Assembly (NCBI GenBank): GCA_027484085.1
Contig: JAIXQF010000010.1
Coordinates: 1 to 64,000, forward strand
DNA: 64,000 nt
Direction: 5' to 3'
Origin: Actinomycetales bacterium
GTDB taxonomy: Bacteria; Actinomycetota; Actinomycetes; S36-B12; UBA5976
A program made the position numbers and the translations under genes. Under the pieces are notes generated by a model. The model saw only the letters and a list, made by a program, of their open reading frames with translations. It made no database searches and was not told where the DNA came from. Positions 7,548-15,853 of the stretch are shown here, piece by piece. How positions within the stretch are numbered: position 1 is the stretch's first letter; each line of letters begins with the position of its first letter.

Positions 7548-10500
7548 TTAACTAAAGGCCTGTGCGACTAGGGCTTGCTGTTCTAATTCGCTGCGGTGAT
7601 GTGAGCCAACTGCAGGGGAGCTAGAAGCTGGGCGCGAAATGCCCGTGATCGCACGATTAATCAGTGCCGGCAGATTCATTGCCATAAAGCTCCAGGCCCC
7701 TTGATTAGCTGGCTCTTCTTGCACCCAACGAACATTGGCCAAGTTCTTGTAGCGCGCAAGTTCCGGCGGCAGTGTGATCGCTGGCAATGGATACAAACGC
7801 TCGAGGCGAACGATTGCCACATCCTTGCGTCCAAGCTTTTCGCGCTCAGCTGCTAAGTCGTAGTAAACCTTGCCGCTACACAGAAGCACTGAAGTTACGT
7901 CATCAGGATTCACTGTGGTGTCGCCAATGATTGCCTTGAAAGTTCCTTCAGTGAAGTCGCTAACTTTAGAAGTTGCAAACTTGGCACGAAGCAGTGACTT
8001 AGGCGTAAACACAACCAGCGGGCGAGTCAATGAAGACTTGACCTGCCAGCGCAACAAATGGAAGAAGCTTGCTGGAGTAGTTGGCATCGCAACGGTTATG
8101 TTGTCCTGAGCACACTGCTGTAAGAATCTTTCGACGCGAGCACTTGAGTGATCTGGACCCTGGCCTTCGTAGCCGTGTGGCAGCAACAAGACAACACTGC
8201 TCTTTTGCGCCCACTTCTGCTCGCCAGTAGTGATGTATTCGTCAATGATGGTTTGCGCACCGTTGGCAAAATCACCAAACTGGGCTTCCCAAATTGTTAA
8301 TGCTTCTGGGCGAATAACGGAATACCCATATTCAAATCCCATTGCTGCGTATTCGCTTAGCAAGGAATCGTAAACATCGAGTTTTGCGTTGCCTTCATAG
8401 CAAGTCTTAAGTGGCTTGTATTGCCATCCGGTTTGCTTATCAACAATTACGGCATGGCGATGTCCAAAGGTTCCGCGACGGCTATCTTGACCTGCGAGGC
8501 GAATGACGGTTCCTTCGGTGAGAAGTGAACCAATTGCGATTGCTTCACACATACCCCAGTCGATTGCATCTGTTGCGACCATCTCGGCCCGGCGGGCAAG
8601 CTGCGGCGCCAGTCGAGGATGCACAGTGAATCCTTCGGGCATGTTGGTTTGGCTAGCAACAACACGATCGATTACTTCGCGGGTTGTAGCTGTAGGAACT
8701 TCCCAAGTCGGCGTTTGTGGAGCCAAAGTTTGCTGTCCGTGGGAGATTACTTCGGATGCTGAAGAATTGAAGTGTTCTGCGGTTTCCGACTTGGTCGCCT
8801 GGAATACGCCTTCAAGTTCGTCTTGGTAGTGCTTAAGCGCTGCTTCAGCTTCTTCCAACGTAATGTCGCCACGACCAACAAGTGCTTCCGTGTACAACTT
8901 ACGGACGGAACGCTTTTGGTCAATGATGTCGTACATAAGTGGCTGGGTTAATGATGGATCATCAGCCTCATTGTGACCACGACGTCGGTAGCAAACTAAA
9001 TCGATGACAACGTCTTTATGGAATGCCTGACGGAAGTCATATGCAAGTTGCGCAACTCGCACAACTGCCTCCGGATCATCACCATTGACATGGAACACCG
9101 GTGCCTGAATTGTTCGGGCAACATCGGTTGAGTAAACACTGGTACGGCTGTATTTAGGTGATGTTGTGAAACCAACTTGGTTATTGATCACCAAGTGAAT
9201 AGTGCCACCAACTCGGTAGCCCTGTAGCTGACTCATCTGCAACGTTTCAGCGACCACGCCTTGACCAGCGAATGCCGCATCACCATGCATAAGCAATGGC
9301 AAAACAGAGTACTTCTCTTTACCACCGGTTTCAGACTGGGCAATGATGTCTTGCTTCGCGCGAACTATGCCTTCGAGAACTGGGTTTACGGCTTCCAGGT
9401 GTGATGGGTTGGCTGCGAGATAAACCTTTACTTCTTCGCCGCCAGCAGCCTTGTAGGTGCCCTTAGTTCCCAAGTGATACTTAACGTCTCCGGAACCTTG
9501 GACAGATTCTTCGCCGTAGTTGCCTTCAAATTCATTGAAGATTCGGCCATAACCCTTGCCGGCAATGTTGGCCAGCACATTTAAGCGGCCACGGTGCGGC
9601 ATGCCGATGCATACTTCGTCTAGTTGATCTTTAGCAGCTTCAATCAGAATCTGATCGACGAATGGAATTGCGCTTTCGCCACCCTCAAGACTGAATCGCT
9701 TTTGCCCAACGTACTTAGTCTGCAAGAAACTTTCGAATGCTTCCGCTTCATTCAACTTGCGAAGAATACGTAACTGTTCATCGCGATCTACTTTGTCTTG
9801 CTTGCGTTCTAGGCGATCCTGAATCCACTTACGTTGCTCTGGATCCTGTAGGTGCATGTACTCGATGCCGATGGTTCGACAGTATGCATCGCGAAGCGTT
9901 CCCAAGATATCGCGCAATTTGGCAAATGGTTTTCCACCAAATCCACCGGTAGCAAATTCTCGATCAAGGTCCCATAGCGTCATTGCATGATTAGCAATGT
10001 CCAGATCTGGGTGCGACCTTTGGTGGTATTCAAGCGGATCGATGTCAGCTAATAAATGTCCACGAACCCGGAAGGCGTGAATCATTTCTTGCACGCGAGC
10101 GGTCTTATCTAAATCAGCATCATGCGAAGTAGCAAGGTCTTGAGCCCAACGAATTGGCTCATAAGGAATCTGCAATGCGCGGAAAATGTCATCGTAAAAG
10201 CCGTCAGCACCTAGCAACAGTTCGTGAATGCGGCGAAGGAAGTCGCCAGATTGTGCGCCCTGAATGACTCGGTGATCGTATGTGCTGGTGAATGTCATGA
10301 TCTTGCTGACTGCATTCTTGGCTAAGGCATCCTCTGATGCACCTTGCCATTCAGCTGGGTAGTCCATTGCGCCAACGCCGATGATGACACCTTGTCCAGG
10401 CATCAAGCGGGGGACTGAGTGAACAGTTCCAATAGTTCCTGGGTTAGTCAGACTTGCGGTAGTTCCCTGGAAATCTTCAACAGCAAGTTTTCCAGAGCGT

Positions 10501-11222
10501 GCTTTACGAATTACATCTTCGTATCCAGCCCAAAAAGCGGCAAAGTCCATAGCATCTGCTGACTTAATGCAAGGAACAAGTAACTGACGCGTGCCATCTT
10601 CTTTAGCAAGATCGATTGCTAGTCCAAGACCAACTTGTTGGTGTCTGGCAATTGCCGGCTTGCCATCAACAGTTGTGTACGAAACATTCATGTCGGGCAT
10701 CTCGCGCATTGCCCGCACAATTGCAAAACCAATTATGTGAGTGAAACTAACTTTGCCACCGCGACCACGGGCCAAGTGATTATTAATCACAATGCGATTG
10801 TCAACCATAAGTTTTGCGGGAACAGCTCGCACGGAAGTAGCAGTTGGAATTTCTAGACTTGCTTCCATGTTGGTAACAACACGAGCAGATGTACCTTTAA
10901 GTTTTTCGATTATATCGTCAGCAAGAGATGCAGGTGCTGGTTTTGCACTTGGCTCAGCGGGAGCGCTGGCCGGTGTGGCTGCTTGAGCAACTGCTGGTGT
11001 GGAAGCAGGTGTCGTAACTGCTGGTTGAGCTAATGGAGCGGGAGCTGTAGAAGGTGTGGATTTAACGGAAGCCGCATGTGGGGAGTATTCGCTTGGCGAG
11101 TATCCAGCAAAAAAGTCCCACCAAGCTGGGTCAACTGATTGCTTATCTTCAAGGAACTGTTGATACAACTCGTCGACGAGCCAATCATTGGCTCCAAATG
11201 GACTATTGACTGGTCCGGACAC
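7548..11222 (-). CDS. kgd: Multifunctional 2-oxoglutarate dehydrogenase/decarboxylase E1 with fused E2 domain
   Basis: A 1224-residue fused enzyme of the actinobacterial Kgd (SucA/OdhA) type. Residues 1-40 form the N-terminal docking helix (DWLVDELYQQFLEDK), followed by a Pro/Ala linker to about 100 and the succinyltransferase (E2) catalytic domain containing YDHRVIQGAQSG. The rest is the thiamine diphosphate-dependent E1 with FVDQILIEAAK, GMPHRGRLNVLANI and VINNQVGFTTSP. There is no lipoyl domain, as usual for this fusion. It converts 2-oxoglutarate toward succinyl-CoA with separate E2/E3 partners. Confidence 0.95.
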   Translation of the reverse strand: MSGPVNSPFGANDWLVDELYQQFLEDKQSVDPAWWDFFAGYSPSEYSPHAASVKSTPSTAPAPLAQPAVTTPASTPAVAQAATPASAPAEPSAKPAPASLADDIIEKLKGTSARVVTNMEASLEIPTATSVRAVPAKLMVDNRIVINNHLARGRGGKVSFTHIIGFAIVRAMREMPDMNVSYTTVDGKPAIARHQQVGLGLAIDLAKEDGTRQLLVPCIKSADAMDFAAFWAGYEDVIRKARSGKLAVEDFQGTTASLTNPGTIGTVHSVPRLMPGQGVIIGVGAMDYPAEWQGASEDALAKNAVSKIMTFTSTYDHRVIQGAQSGDFLRRIHELLLGADGFYDDIFRALQIPYEPIRWAQDLATSHDADLDKTARVQEMIHAFRVRGHLLADIDPLEYHQRSHPDLDIANHAMTLWDLDREFATGGFGGKPFAKLRDILGTLRDAYCRTIGIEYMHLQDPEQRKWIQDRLERKQDKVDRDEQLRILRKLNEAEAFESFLQTKYVGQKRFSLEGGESAIPFVDQILIEAAKDQLDEVCIGMPHRGRLNVLANIAGKGYGRIFNEFEGNYGEESVQGSGDVKYHLGTKGTYKAAGGEEVKVYLAANPSHLEAVNPVLEGIVRAKQDIIAQSETGGKEKYSVLPLLMHGDAAFAGQGVVAETLQMSQLQGYRVGGTIHLVINNQVGFTTSPKYSRTSVYSTDVARTIQAPVFHVNGDDPEAVVRVAQLAYDFRQAFHKDVVIDLVCYRRRGHNEADDPSLTQPLMYDIIDQKRSVRKLYTEALVGRGDITLEEAEAALKHYQDELEGVFQATKSETAEHFNSSASEVISHGQQTLAPQTPTWEVPTATTREVIDRVVASQTNMPEGFTVHPRLAPQLARRAEMVATDAIDWGMCEAIAIGSLLTEGTVIRLAGQDSRRGTFGHRHAVIVDKQTGWQYKPLKTCYEGNAKLDVYDSLLSEYAAMGFEYGYSVIRPEALTIWEAQFGDFANGAQTIIDEYITTGEQKWAQKSSVVLLLPHGYEGQGPDHSSARVERFLQQCAQDNITVAMPTTPASFFHLLRWQVKSSLTRPLVVFTPKSLLRAKFATSKVSDFTEGTFKAIIGDTTVNPDDVTSVLLCSGKVYYDLAAEREKLGRKDVAIVRLERLYPLPAITLPPELARYKNLANVRWVQEEPANQGAWSFMAMNLPALINRAITGISRPASSSPAVGSHHRSELEQQALVAQAFS

Positions 11223-11335
11223 GGCTTGGGGCCTTCCTGATTGAACTAAAGGTATTGCTCTGTAAGGAAATCGTATCGCCCTTCAGCCGAGGGCTTCAAC
11301 GTGCATAAGCCTTGGACCTAAGGCAGGGTTGAGGC

Positions 11336-12091
11336 ATGACCTCATCATCTGACTCCTTGGAAACGCCATCTGGCCTTGCCGAAAAAGTCGTGGTGATTAC
11401 AGGTGGTTCGAGGGGCATTGGCTTTGCTGCTGCCAAAGAACTTGGGGCACTTGGTGCCACGGTAATCCTGCTTGGCCAAAGTCCAGAAAATCTGAAATCT
11501 GCAGTTTCTGACTTGATCGAGATAGGGGTAGATGCCGACAGCATCTGCGTCGATGCCTCTGATTATGAACAAGTGGCAGAGAAAATCAGTCAACATTCTT
11601 TGGCTCCACAAGCAGACATCTTGATCAATTCAGCTGGAGTAATGAGCGAAAAGATGGCTAAGACACTGCGGACCTCAAGCCAAGAATGGCAGCGCGTAAT
11701 GGGAATCAATTTAGACGGCACATTTAACTTGATTTCGGCGATTGGGCCACAAATGGCAGCGCGCAAATCAGGTCGCATTATTAATGTATCGGCCTGCCTT
11801 GGAAGATTTAGTGGTCCTGGTCTAGCTGGCGGTTTAGCGCCGTATCGAATTTCTAAAGCGGCTGTTAACGCATTAACTAAAAACTTGGCGGCGGAATTGG
11901 GTAACGGCACTCGCGGAGTATTGGTTGATGCGATGTGCCCGAATCACACTCGCACAGACATGGGTGGCCCAGATGCTCCACGAAGCCCAGAGGAAGCTGC
12001 CGACACAATCGTTTGGTTAGCAACACGTGAGCACACTACAGATACACAAACCGGATTGCTATGGGAAGACCGGACTATTGTCCCCTGGTAA
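11336..12091 (+). CDS. Short-chain dehydrogenase/reductase
   Basis: A 251-residue SDR. The cofactor loop is GGSRGIGFAAAKELG, the NSAG motif is ILINSAGVMS, and the catalytic region reads INVSACLGRFSG with Tyr in APYRISKAAVNALT (YxxxK). The first residue of the triad is Ser in NVSA. The substrate is not readable. It stands alone between kgd (divergent) and the kinase gene (convergent). Confidence 0.85.
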   Translation: MTSSSDSLETPSGLAEKVVVITGGSRGIGFAAAKELGALGATVILLGQSPENLKSAVSDLIEIGVDADSICVDASDYEQVAEKISQHSLAPQADILINSAGVMSEKMAKTLRTSSQEWQRVMGINLDGTFNLISAIGPQMAARKSGRIINVSACLGRFSGPGLAGGLAPYRISKAAVNALTKNLAAELGNGTRGVLVDAMCPNHTRTDMGGPDAPRSPEEAADTIVWLATREHTTDTQTGLLWEDRTIVPW

Positions 12092-12097
12092 TTGTTG

Positions 12098-12664
12098 TTA
12101 TTGACCAATTACTTGAAAGTTTGCTGCCTGCTTAACGTCATTTGCATCAAAGTAGCTTTGCTCGCGCACTTTCCAAATCAACATTTCATCTCGGATTGAT
12201 TCACCGTCACGCTTAACAACTCGATCTAACAGAATGTTCTCATCCGCCTCAACCCAAATTGCTTGGGAAACAAATTGTCGCAATGAAGCGTGGCCCGAAC
12301 CTACGCCTTCGATAATGACAACAGGAGTTCGCGGCACGTCTGACCAAGATGCGTATTTGCCTTGATGCCAGTCGTACTTTAAGTGCTTTGGAGTAAGGCC
12401 ATTTCTAAGTGGTGCAAGAATCCAAGAATCAATTCGCTGGAAAAGTTTTGCATCTAGCGCACCATCCCAGCCTTCATAGAGTTCATCAAGATGTATCACG
12501 CTCATTGGGCCAGAGGCATCTGCAAGTTTTATGGATAACTCATTTGCCAAAGTTGTTTTCCCTGATCCAGCAGGTCCATCTACGGTGACAATTTTGGTAT
12601 CACCGCATAGGGCGCTACTTGATTCGATCGCTAATTGAATTTTGGATAAATCAAAGAATGTCAT
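12098..12664 (-). CDS. P-loop kinase of the uridine kinase-like family, next to PnuC
   Basis: About 188 residues from ATG 12664; a longer frame reaches 12724 but would overlap pnuC by 53 bases. Walker A is VDGPAGSGKTTLA, followed by HLDELYEGWDG and VVIIEGVGSG, as in small nucleoside-kinase-like P-loop proteins. It follows pnuC directly (the pnuC stop ends eight bases before this ATG) and so lies under the same TPP riboswitch. Pairing with a thiamine-regulated transporter suggests that it phosphorylates the imported compound, thiamine or a precursor, but this is inference. Confidence 0.7.
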   Translation of the reverse strand: MTFFDLSKIQLAIESSSALCGDTKIVTVDGPAGSGKTTLANELSIKLADASGPMSVIHLDELYEGWDGALDAKLFQRIDSWILAPLRNGLTPKHLKYDWHQGKYASWSDVPRTPVVIIEGVGSGHASLRQFVSQAIWVEADENILLDRVVKRDGESIRDEMLIWKVREQSYFDANDVKQAANFQVIGQ

Positions 12665-12671
12665 TGCTGAT

Positions 12672-13277
12672 TTAGCTGACAGTCCGTTGGAGTTTTTTCC
12701 AATTAATCCAGCCGCGCAACGCAATCGCCGAAAACGCTACGTACAGCAATGATGTGAACTTTAAATCCTGCGACCAATAAAGGGCAACATAGGCAAGATC
12801 CACGACAAGCCAAACCATCCAGTTCTCACGAAACTGCAAAACCATGATCACTTGCGCGATGACGCTAAATACCAAGCCAAATGCATCCGGCAGAGCCGCA
12901 GCTGCACCCAGACTTATCAGGAATGGAGTTATCGCCAACCAAGTTAGCGTTCCACCAGCAAGTACTAATGCACGCATAGTCCATGACAGATTTCTGGAAT
13001 TAGCACCCTTAGGACCCCAACCGAACCATCCCCAAATAGCTGCCGCAATAAATGCCACCTGAAGCGCGGCGCTTGCATAGAGGTCGTAATTCAGAAACAG
13101 CCAACCGTAAAGTGCGCTACTCAAGCCCCACCATGGCCACATGATTCGTTTTCCAGTTGTGCCAAGCCAGACGCCGATTGCAGATGCAACGACTGCAACG
13201 AGTTCTAGAAGTGTTACTTGGTAACCCAGCACGGTGAACATCACGGTTGCGACTAATTCATTTAATTCTGAAAACAC
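12672..13277 (-). CDS. pnuC: PnuC-family transporter, predicted thiamine importer (PnuT)
   Basis: A 201-residue PnuC-fold membrane protein with about seven helices. Conserved signatures include WPWWGLSSALYGWLFL, AAIWGWFGWG and NWMVWLVVDLAYVALYW. Start GTG 13277 is supported by AGGAGG nine bases upstream. PnuC proteins move nicotinamide riboside, riboflavin (PnuX) or thiamine (PnuT) by facilitated diffusion, trapping the cargo by phosphorylation. The TPP riboswitch directly upstream points to thiamine or a pyrimidine precursor rather than nicotinamide riboside. Confidence 0.85.
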   Translation of the reverse strand: MFSELNELVATVMFTVLGYQVTLLELVAVVASAIGVWLGTTGKRIMWPWWGLSSALYGWLFLNYDLYASAALQVAFIAAAIWGWFGWGPKGANSRNLSWTMRALVLAGGTLTWLAITPFLISLGAAAALPDAFGLVFSVIAQVIMVLQFRENWMVWLVVDLAYVALYWSQDLKFTSLLYVAFSAIALRGWINWKKLQRTVS

Positions 13278-13285
13278 AATTACAT

Positions 13286-13386
13286 TCCTCCTGCAGTCCG
13301 CATTACCGGACTGGTTAAACGGTCGGTGTGATGATCAAAAGATCGGACACCCTCTCAGCCCACCTTGTTGTGGACTCCCGTGGCTT
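13286..13386 (-). promoter_or_regulatory. TPP (THI-box) riboswitch upstream of pnuC
   Basis: Read on the minus strand, the leader has CGGGAGTCC, then the hallmark GGGCTGAGAGGG, a variable hairpin (GATCTTTTGATC), CACCGACCG, and the stem AGTCCG-GTAATG-CGGACT that corresponds to P4 with its UAAUGC loop. These are the conserved pyrimidine- and pyrophosphate-sensor helices of the thiamine pyrophosphate aptamer, in the right order. The pnuC Shine-Dalgarno AGGAGG begins right at the 3' edge of the aptamer, so control is probably of translation initiation. Confidence 0.9.
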
Positions 13387-13496
13387 GCTGTTTTAACTGT
13401 ATGTCATTTTTGCCCGCACTGCCGATAAAGTGCCAAATCTGCCATTTACCTTGGCAATCTGCCGTCACTGATAAAGTCACTCAGGCAGATAGTTTT

Positions 13497-13569
13497 GCCC
13501 GCGTAGCTCAGTGGATAGAGCGTCTGCCTCCGGAGCAGAAGGTCGAAGGTTCGATTCCTTTCGCGGGCA
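13497..13569 (+). tRNA. tRNA-Arg (anticodon CCG)
   Basis: A 73-base cloverleaf. Acceptor GCCCGCG (13497-13503) pairs with CGCGGGC (13562-13568) with discriminator A. The D arm is GCTC-AGTGGATA-GAGC. The anticodon stem TCTGC/GCAGA holds loop CTCCGGA, so the anticodon is CCG, reading CGG. The T arm is GAAGG-TTCGATT-CCTTT. CCA is not encoded. Confidence 0.96.
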
Positions 13570-13603
13570 CGTGAGTGAGCAGCGCCCATCCCGAACCACA
13601 TTC

Positions 13604-14503
13604 ATGGTTCGTCGCATCATTGTGCTTGGCTCCGTTGCTTTGGCTCTGCTTCTGGTTCTGAAATTTGCGGCAGGGTTGTTGGCACCAACTTCGCTTGACA
13701 GTTCAGGTGCGCCAATCCCTGTCCCAGTGGAAACTCCGGAATTTGATTGCGAAGCTAATTCACCACTTTCGCAGAGTTTCATTGACACTTGGTCAGTTGA
13801 ATTTCAGCCAACTAGTTTTAATGTGACTGTGCTGGATTTAGTTGAAGGCTGCACCTACACCTTGGGTGACAGCGCACTTACTTTTCCAACCGCTTCTACT
13901 GGAAAAGTTATTGTTGCCACCGGCATTCTTGAAATGGTTGCAGCTGGCACCTTAGATTACGAAACTGTGGCACCCGACATGGAATTGATGATCACGCAGT
14001 CTGATAACAGTGCAGCAGATCGATTGTTCAAAAAAATTGGAAAGAATGATGCGGTCATTTCCATCGCAAGTCGCTACGGATTACTCAGTACTACAACCGG
14101 TGGTGCTTGGGGAACCATTATGACTAATTCAGGCGACCAAGTGCATTTATTGAATCAAGTCGTTGGTGCGGAAGTGAGTCCGCTCCCAGAAGCGCAACGA
14201 GTTGTTTTGCGTGACTTAATGTCTAGGGTTACTCCCGAACAAGCATGGGGTGCAGGTATCAGTGGTGGTATTCCAGACCTTTGGACGGCAGCTGTGAAAA
14301 ACGGTTGGTACCAATCGGTGGCAGGGGATCGTCCTCCAGTTGGACTATGGCGAATCAACACCATGGGATATGTGATGGATCAAAATACAAAACCACGCTG
14401 GATTTTTTCTGGCTATTCAAATTCTTGGGAAACTCAAGAGCGTGGAATTTCGGCGTGGAATGAAATCACCAAACAGCTCTCAGCTACTTTAGGAATTCGC
14501 TAG
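13604..14503 (+). CDS. Membrane-anchored serine hydrolase, class A beta-lactamase-like fold
   Basis: A 299-residue protein from ATG 13604. An in-frame GTG at 13571, just after the tRNA, is also possible; neither start has a clear Shine-Dalgarno. An N-terminal membrane segment (IIVLGSVALALLLVLKFAAG) leads to a periplasm-side domain with the nucleophile motif STGK (in PTASTGKVIVATG), the second motif SDN (ITQSDNSAADRL) and a likely third motif KNG. This is the serine beta-lactamase/penicillin-recognising fold. A D,D-peptidase or related cell-wall role is as likely as beta-lactam hydrolysis. Two cysteines (FDCEA, EGCTY) may form a disulfide. Confidence 0.75.
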   Translation: MVRRIIVLGSVALALLLVLKFAAGLLAPTSLDSSGAPIPVPVETPEFDCEANSPLSQSFIDTWSVEFQPTSFNVTVLDLVEGCTYTLGDSALTFPTASTGKVIVATGILEMVAAGTLDYETVAPDMELMITQSDNSAADRLFKKIGKNDAVISIASRYGLLSTTTGGAWGTIMTNSGDQVHLLNQVVGAEVSPLPEAQRVVLRDLMSRVTPEQAWGAGISGGIPDLWTAAVKNGWYQSVAGDRPPVGLWRINTMGYVMDQNTKPRWIFSGYSNSWETQERGISAWNEITKQLSATLGIR

Positions 14504-15096
14504 GAAGCGTAAGGCTCCATCGCTGGGCATTTTTGCCCAGGTGCAACGAGCGGTTCAAAGTGCCACCACTCATTTTTGTATCGACGGCACATTCCATATT
14601 TGTAGCCATTTTTTTCTAACCAAGCGGCAGCCTTCTTACCTTTAGCTCCTCCAACACCATAGTTAATGTCGATAGACAATCCCCATGGATGGTTAGATTT
14701 TTCAGGTGGCAAAACCCACTTGGATGCAGCCGACGCCGAACCATGTCGCTTAATTGCTTGTTCATACAAATACTTTTGCCTGGCAAGACTGCGATAACCG
14801 CTCGTTATAGCCAGGGTGTAACCATTTAGTTTGGCAGCAGCTTTTGCAGCCTCGTATCTGGCTTTGAATTTTGGAACTAAATCGGTAGGCCGCTTTTTCG
14901 GGCGAGAAATTGGCTGGGCACCAAGTGAAATTTCTTTTGAAGTGCAGGTGCCTTTGGTAACTTTCCTAACGGCGCCCGTGGCCTTGTTTGCACAATAGTC
15001 AAGGATCGCAGTTTCCTTGGCCCTAACTGGACTGGTAGGGAAAAGTAAAGCGAGAACTAGTAAACCGAATGCAAGCTTCGATCGTTTTATCCTCAT
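14500..15096 (-). CDS. Secreted D-alanyl-D-alanine carboxypeptidase, M15B (VanY) family
   Basis: A 198-residue protein with a signal peptide (residues 1-26, RIKRSKLAFGLLVLALLFP then SPVRA). The peptidase domain shows the zinc ligands in SNHPWGLSIDIN (His and Asp) and EWWHFE (the second His and the catalytic Glu), and the conserved ITSGYRSLARQKYLY. M15B enzymes cut the terminal D-Ala-D-Ala bond of peptidoglycan stems outside the cell. Four bases of overlap with the convergent hydrolase gene. Confidence 0.88.
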   Translation of the reverse strand: MRIKRSKLAFGLLVLALLFPTSPVRAKETAILDYCANKATGAVRKVTKGTCTSKEISLGAQPISRPKKRPTDLVPKFKARYEAAKAAAKLNGYTLAITSGYRSLARQKYLYEQAIKRHGSASAASKWVLPPEKSNHPWGLSIDINYGVGGAKGKKAAAWLEKNGYKYGMCRRYKNEWWHFEPLVAPGQKCPAMEPYAS

Positions 15097-15154
15097 AAAT
15101 ATCGAGCCTACTGCTCCCCAAGTGACCTGATATCAAGCAGATAGAGTTTTACCT

Positions 15155-15805
15155 GTGATTGAAGGTCGAGCTCTAGTCGAGTTAGTCATCGCATCGGTGG
15201 CAATTATTCTGATTCCAGGTCCCAGCGTTATGTTTGTAATCGCTCGGGCAGTTGCCTGGGGACGAGTCACAGCGGTGCTAACGGCACTCGGTAACGCACT
15301 TGGCATGCTTTTACTGTCCATATTCATTGCAGTAGGGCTTGGCCCATTACTGCAGCGCTCCGAACTGCTTTTGGTGATTGTGCAGGTGCTCGGTGGTCTT
15401 TACTTGATTCACCTTGGAATCGATGCCTATCGAAACCGGCAGGCTCATGCTGACGACATGGTAAAGATAGAAGAAATTAAGCCAAATGGTTTTCAAATTT
15501 TGCGCCAAGGATTCACGGTCGGTGCATTAAATCCAAAAGCTTTAGTTTTCTTCTCGGCCGTTTTCCCTCAGTTTGTCGATTCAACGGCCGGATCGATCAC
15601 GTTCCAACTTTTGATGTTTGGTGTGATCTTTGCAATCTTGAGTTTCCTTTTGGATGGCATGTGGGGCGTCTTAGTTGGTTCAAGTCGAGATTGGTTTGTA
15701 ACTTCCAAGAATCGATTGGTTGTGCTGCGCATGATTGGTGCCTTTGTGATGATGGCACTTGGTATCGGCGTTATCGTCCCAGTAGTTTTCAGTTACTTAA
15801 CCTAA
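15155..15805 (+). CDS. LysE/RhtB-family amino acid exporter
   Basis: A 216-residue membrane protein with about six helices. The family signature near the N-terminus is visible as IPGPSVMFVIARAVAWGR, followed by GGLYLIHLGIDAYR and GALNPKALVFFSAVFPQF. Members export lysine, threonine, homoserine or related amino acids. Start is GTG 15155 with TAGAGT eight bases before it, so the message may be leaderless. It ends at a strong hairpin shared with the convergent aminotransferase gene. Confidence 0.87.
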   Translation: MIEGRALVELVIASVAIILIPGPSVMFVIARAVAWGRVTAVLTALGNALGMLLLSIFIAVGLGPLLQRSELLLVIVQVLGGLYLIHLGIDAYRNRQAHADDMVKIEEIKPNGFQILRQGFTVGALNPKALVFFSAVFPQFVDSTAGSITFQLLMFGVIFAILSFLLDGMWGVLVGSSRDWFVTSKNRLVVLRMIGAFVMMALGIGVIVPVVFSYLT

Positions 15806-15842
15806 AACAGCAGCAACCCCAATTCGAAGTTGCTGCTGTTTT
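15804..15842. terminator. Bidirectional intrinsic terminator
   Basis: A 14-bp perfect stem AAAACAGCAGCAAC / GTTGCTGCTGTTTT with an 11-base loop. A/T tracts on both sides make it usable from either strand. It separates the LysE exporter from the convergent aminotransferase operon. Confidence 0.9.
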
Positions 15843-15853
15843 AATTATTAAAT

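Noticed and set aside
12672-13277. PnuC as a nicotinamide riboside transporter
   Set aside because: The leader is a TPP riboswitch and no NAD-related motif or gene is next to it; thiamine is the better reading.
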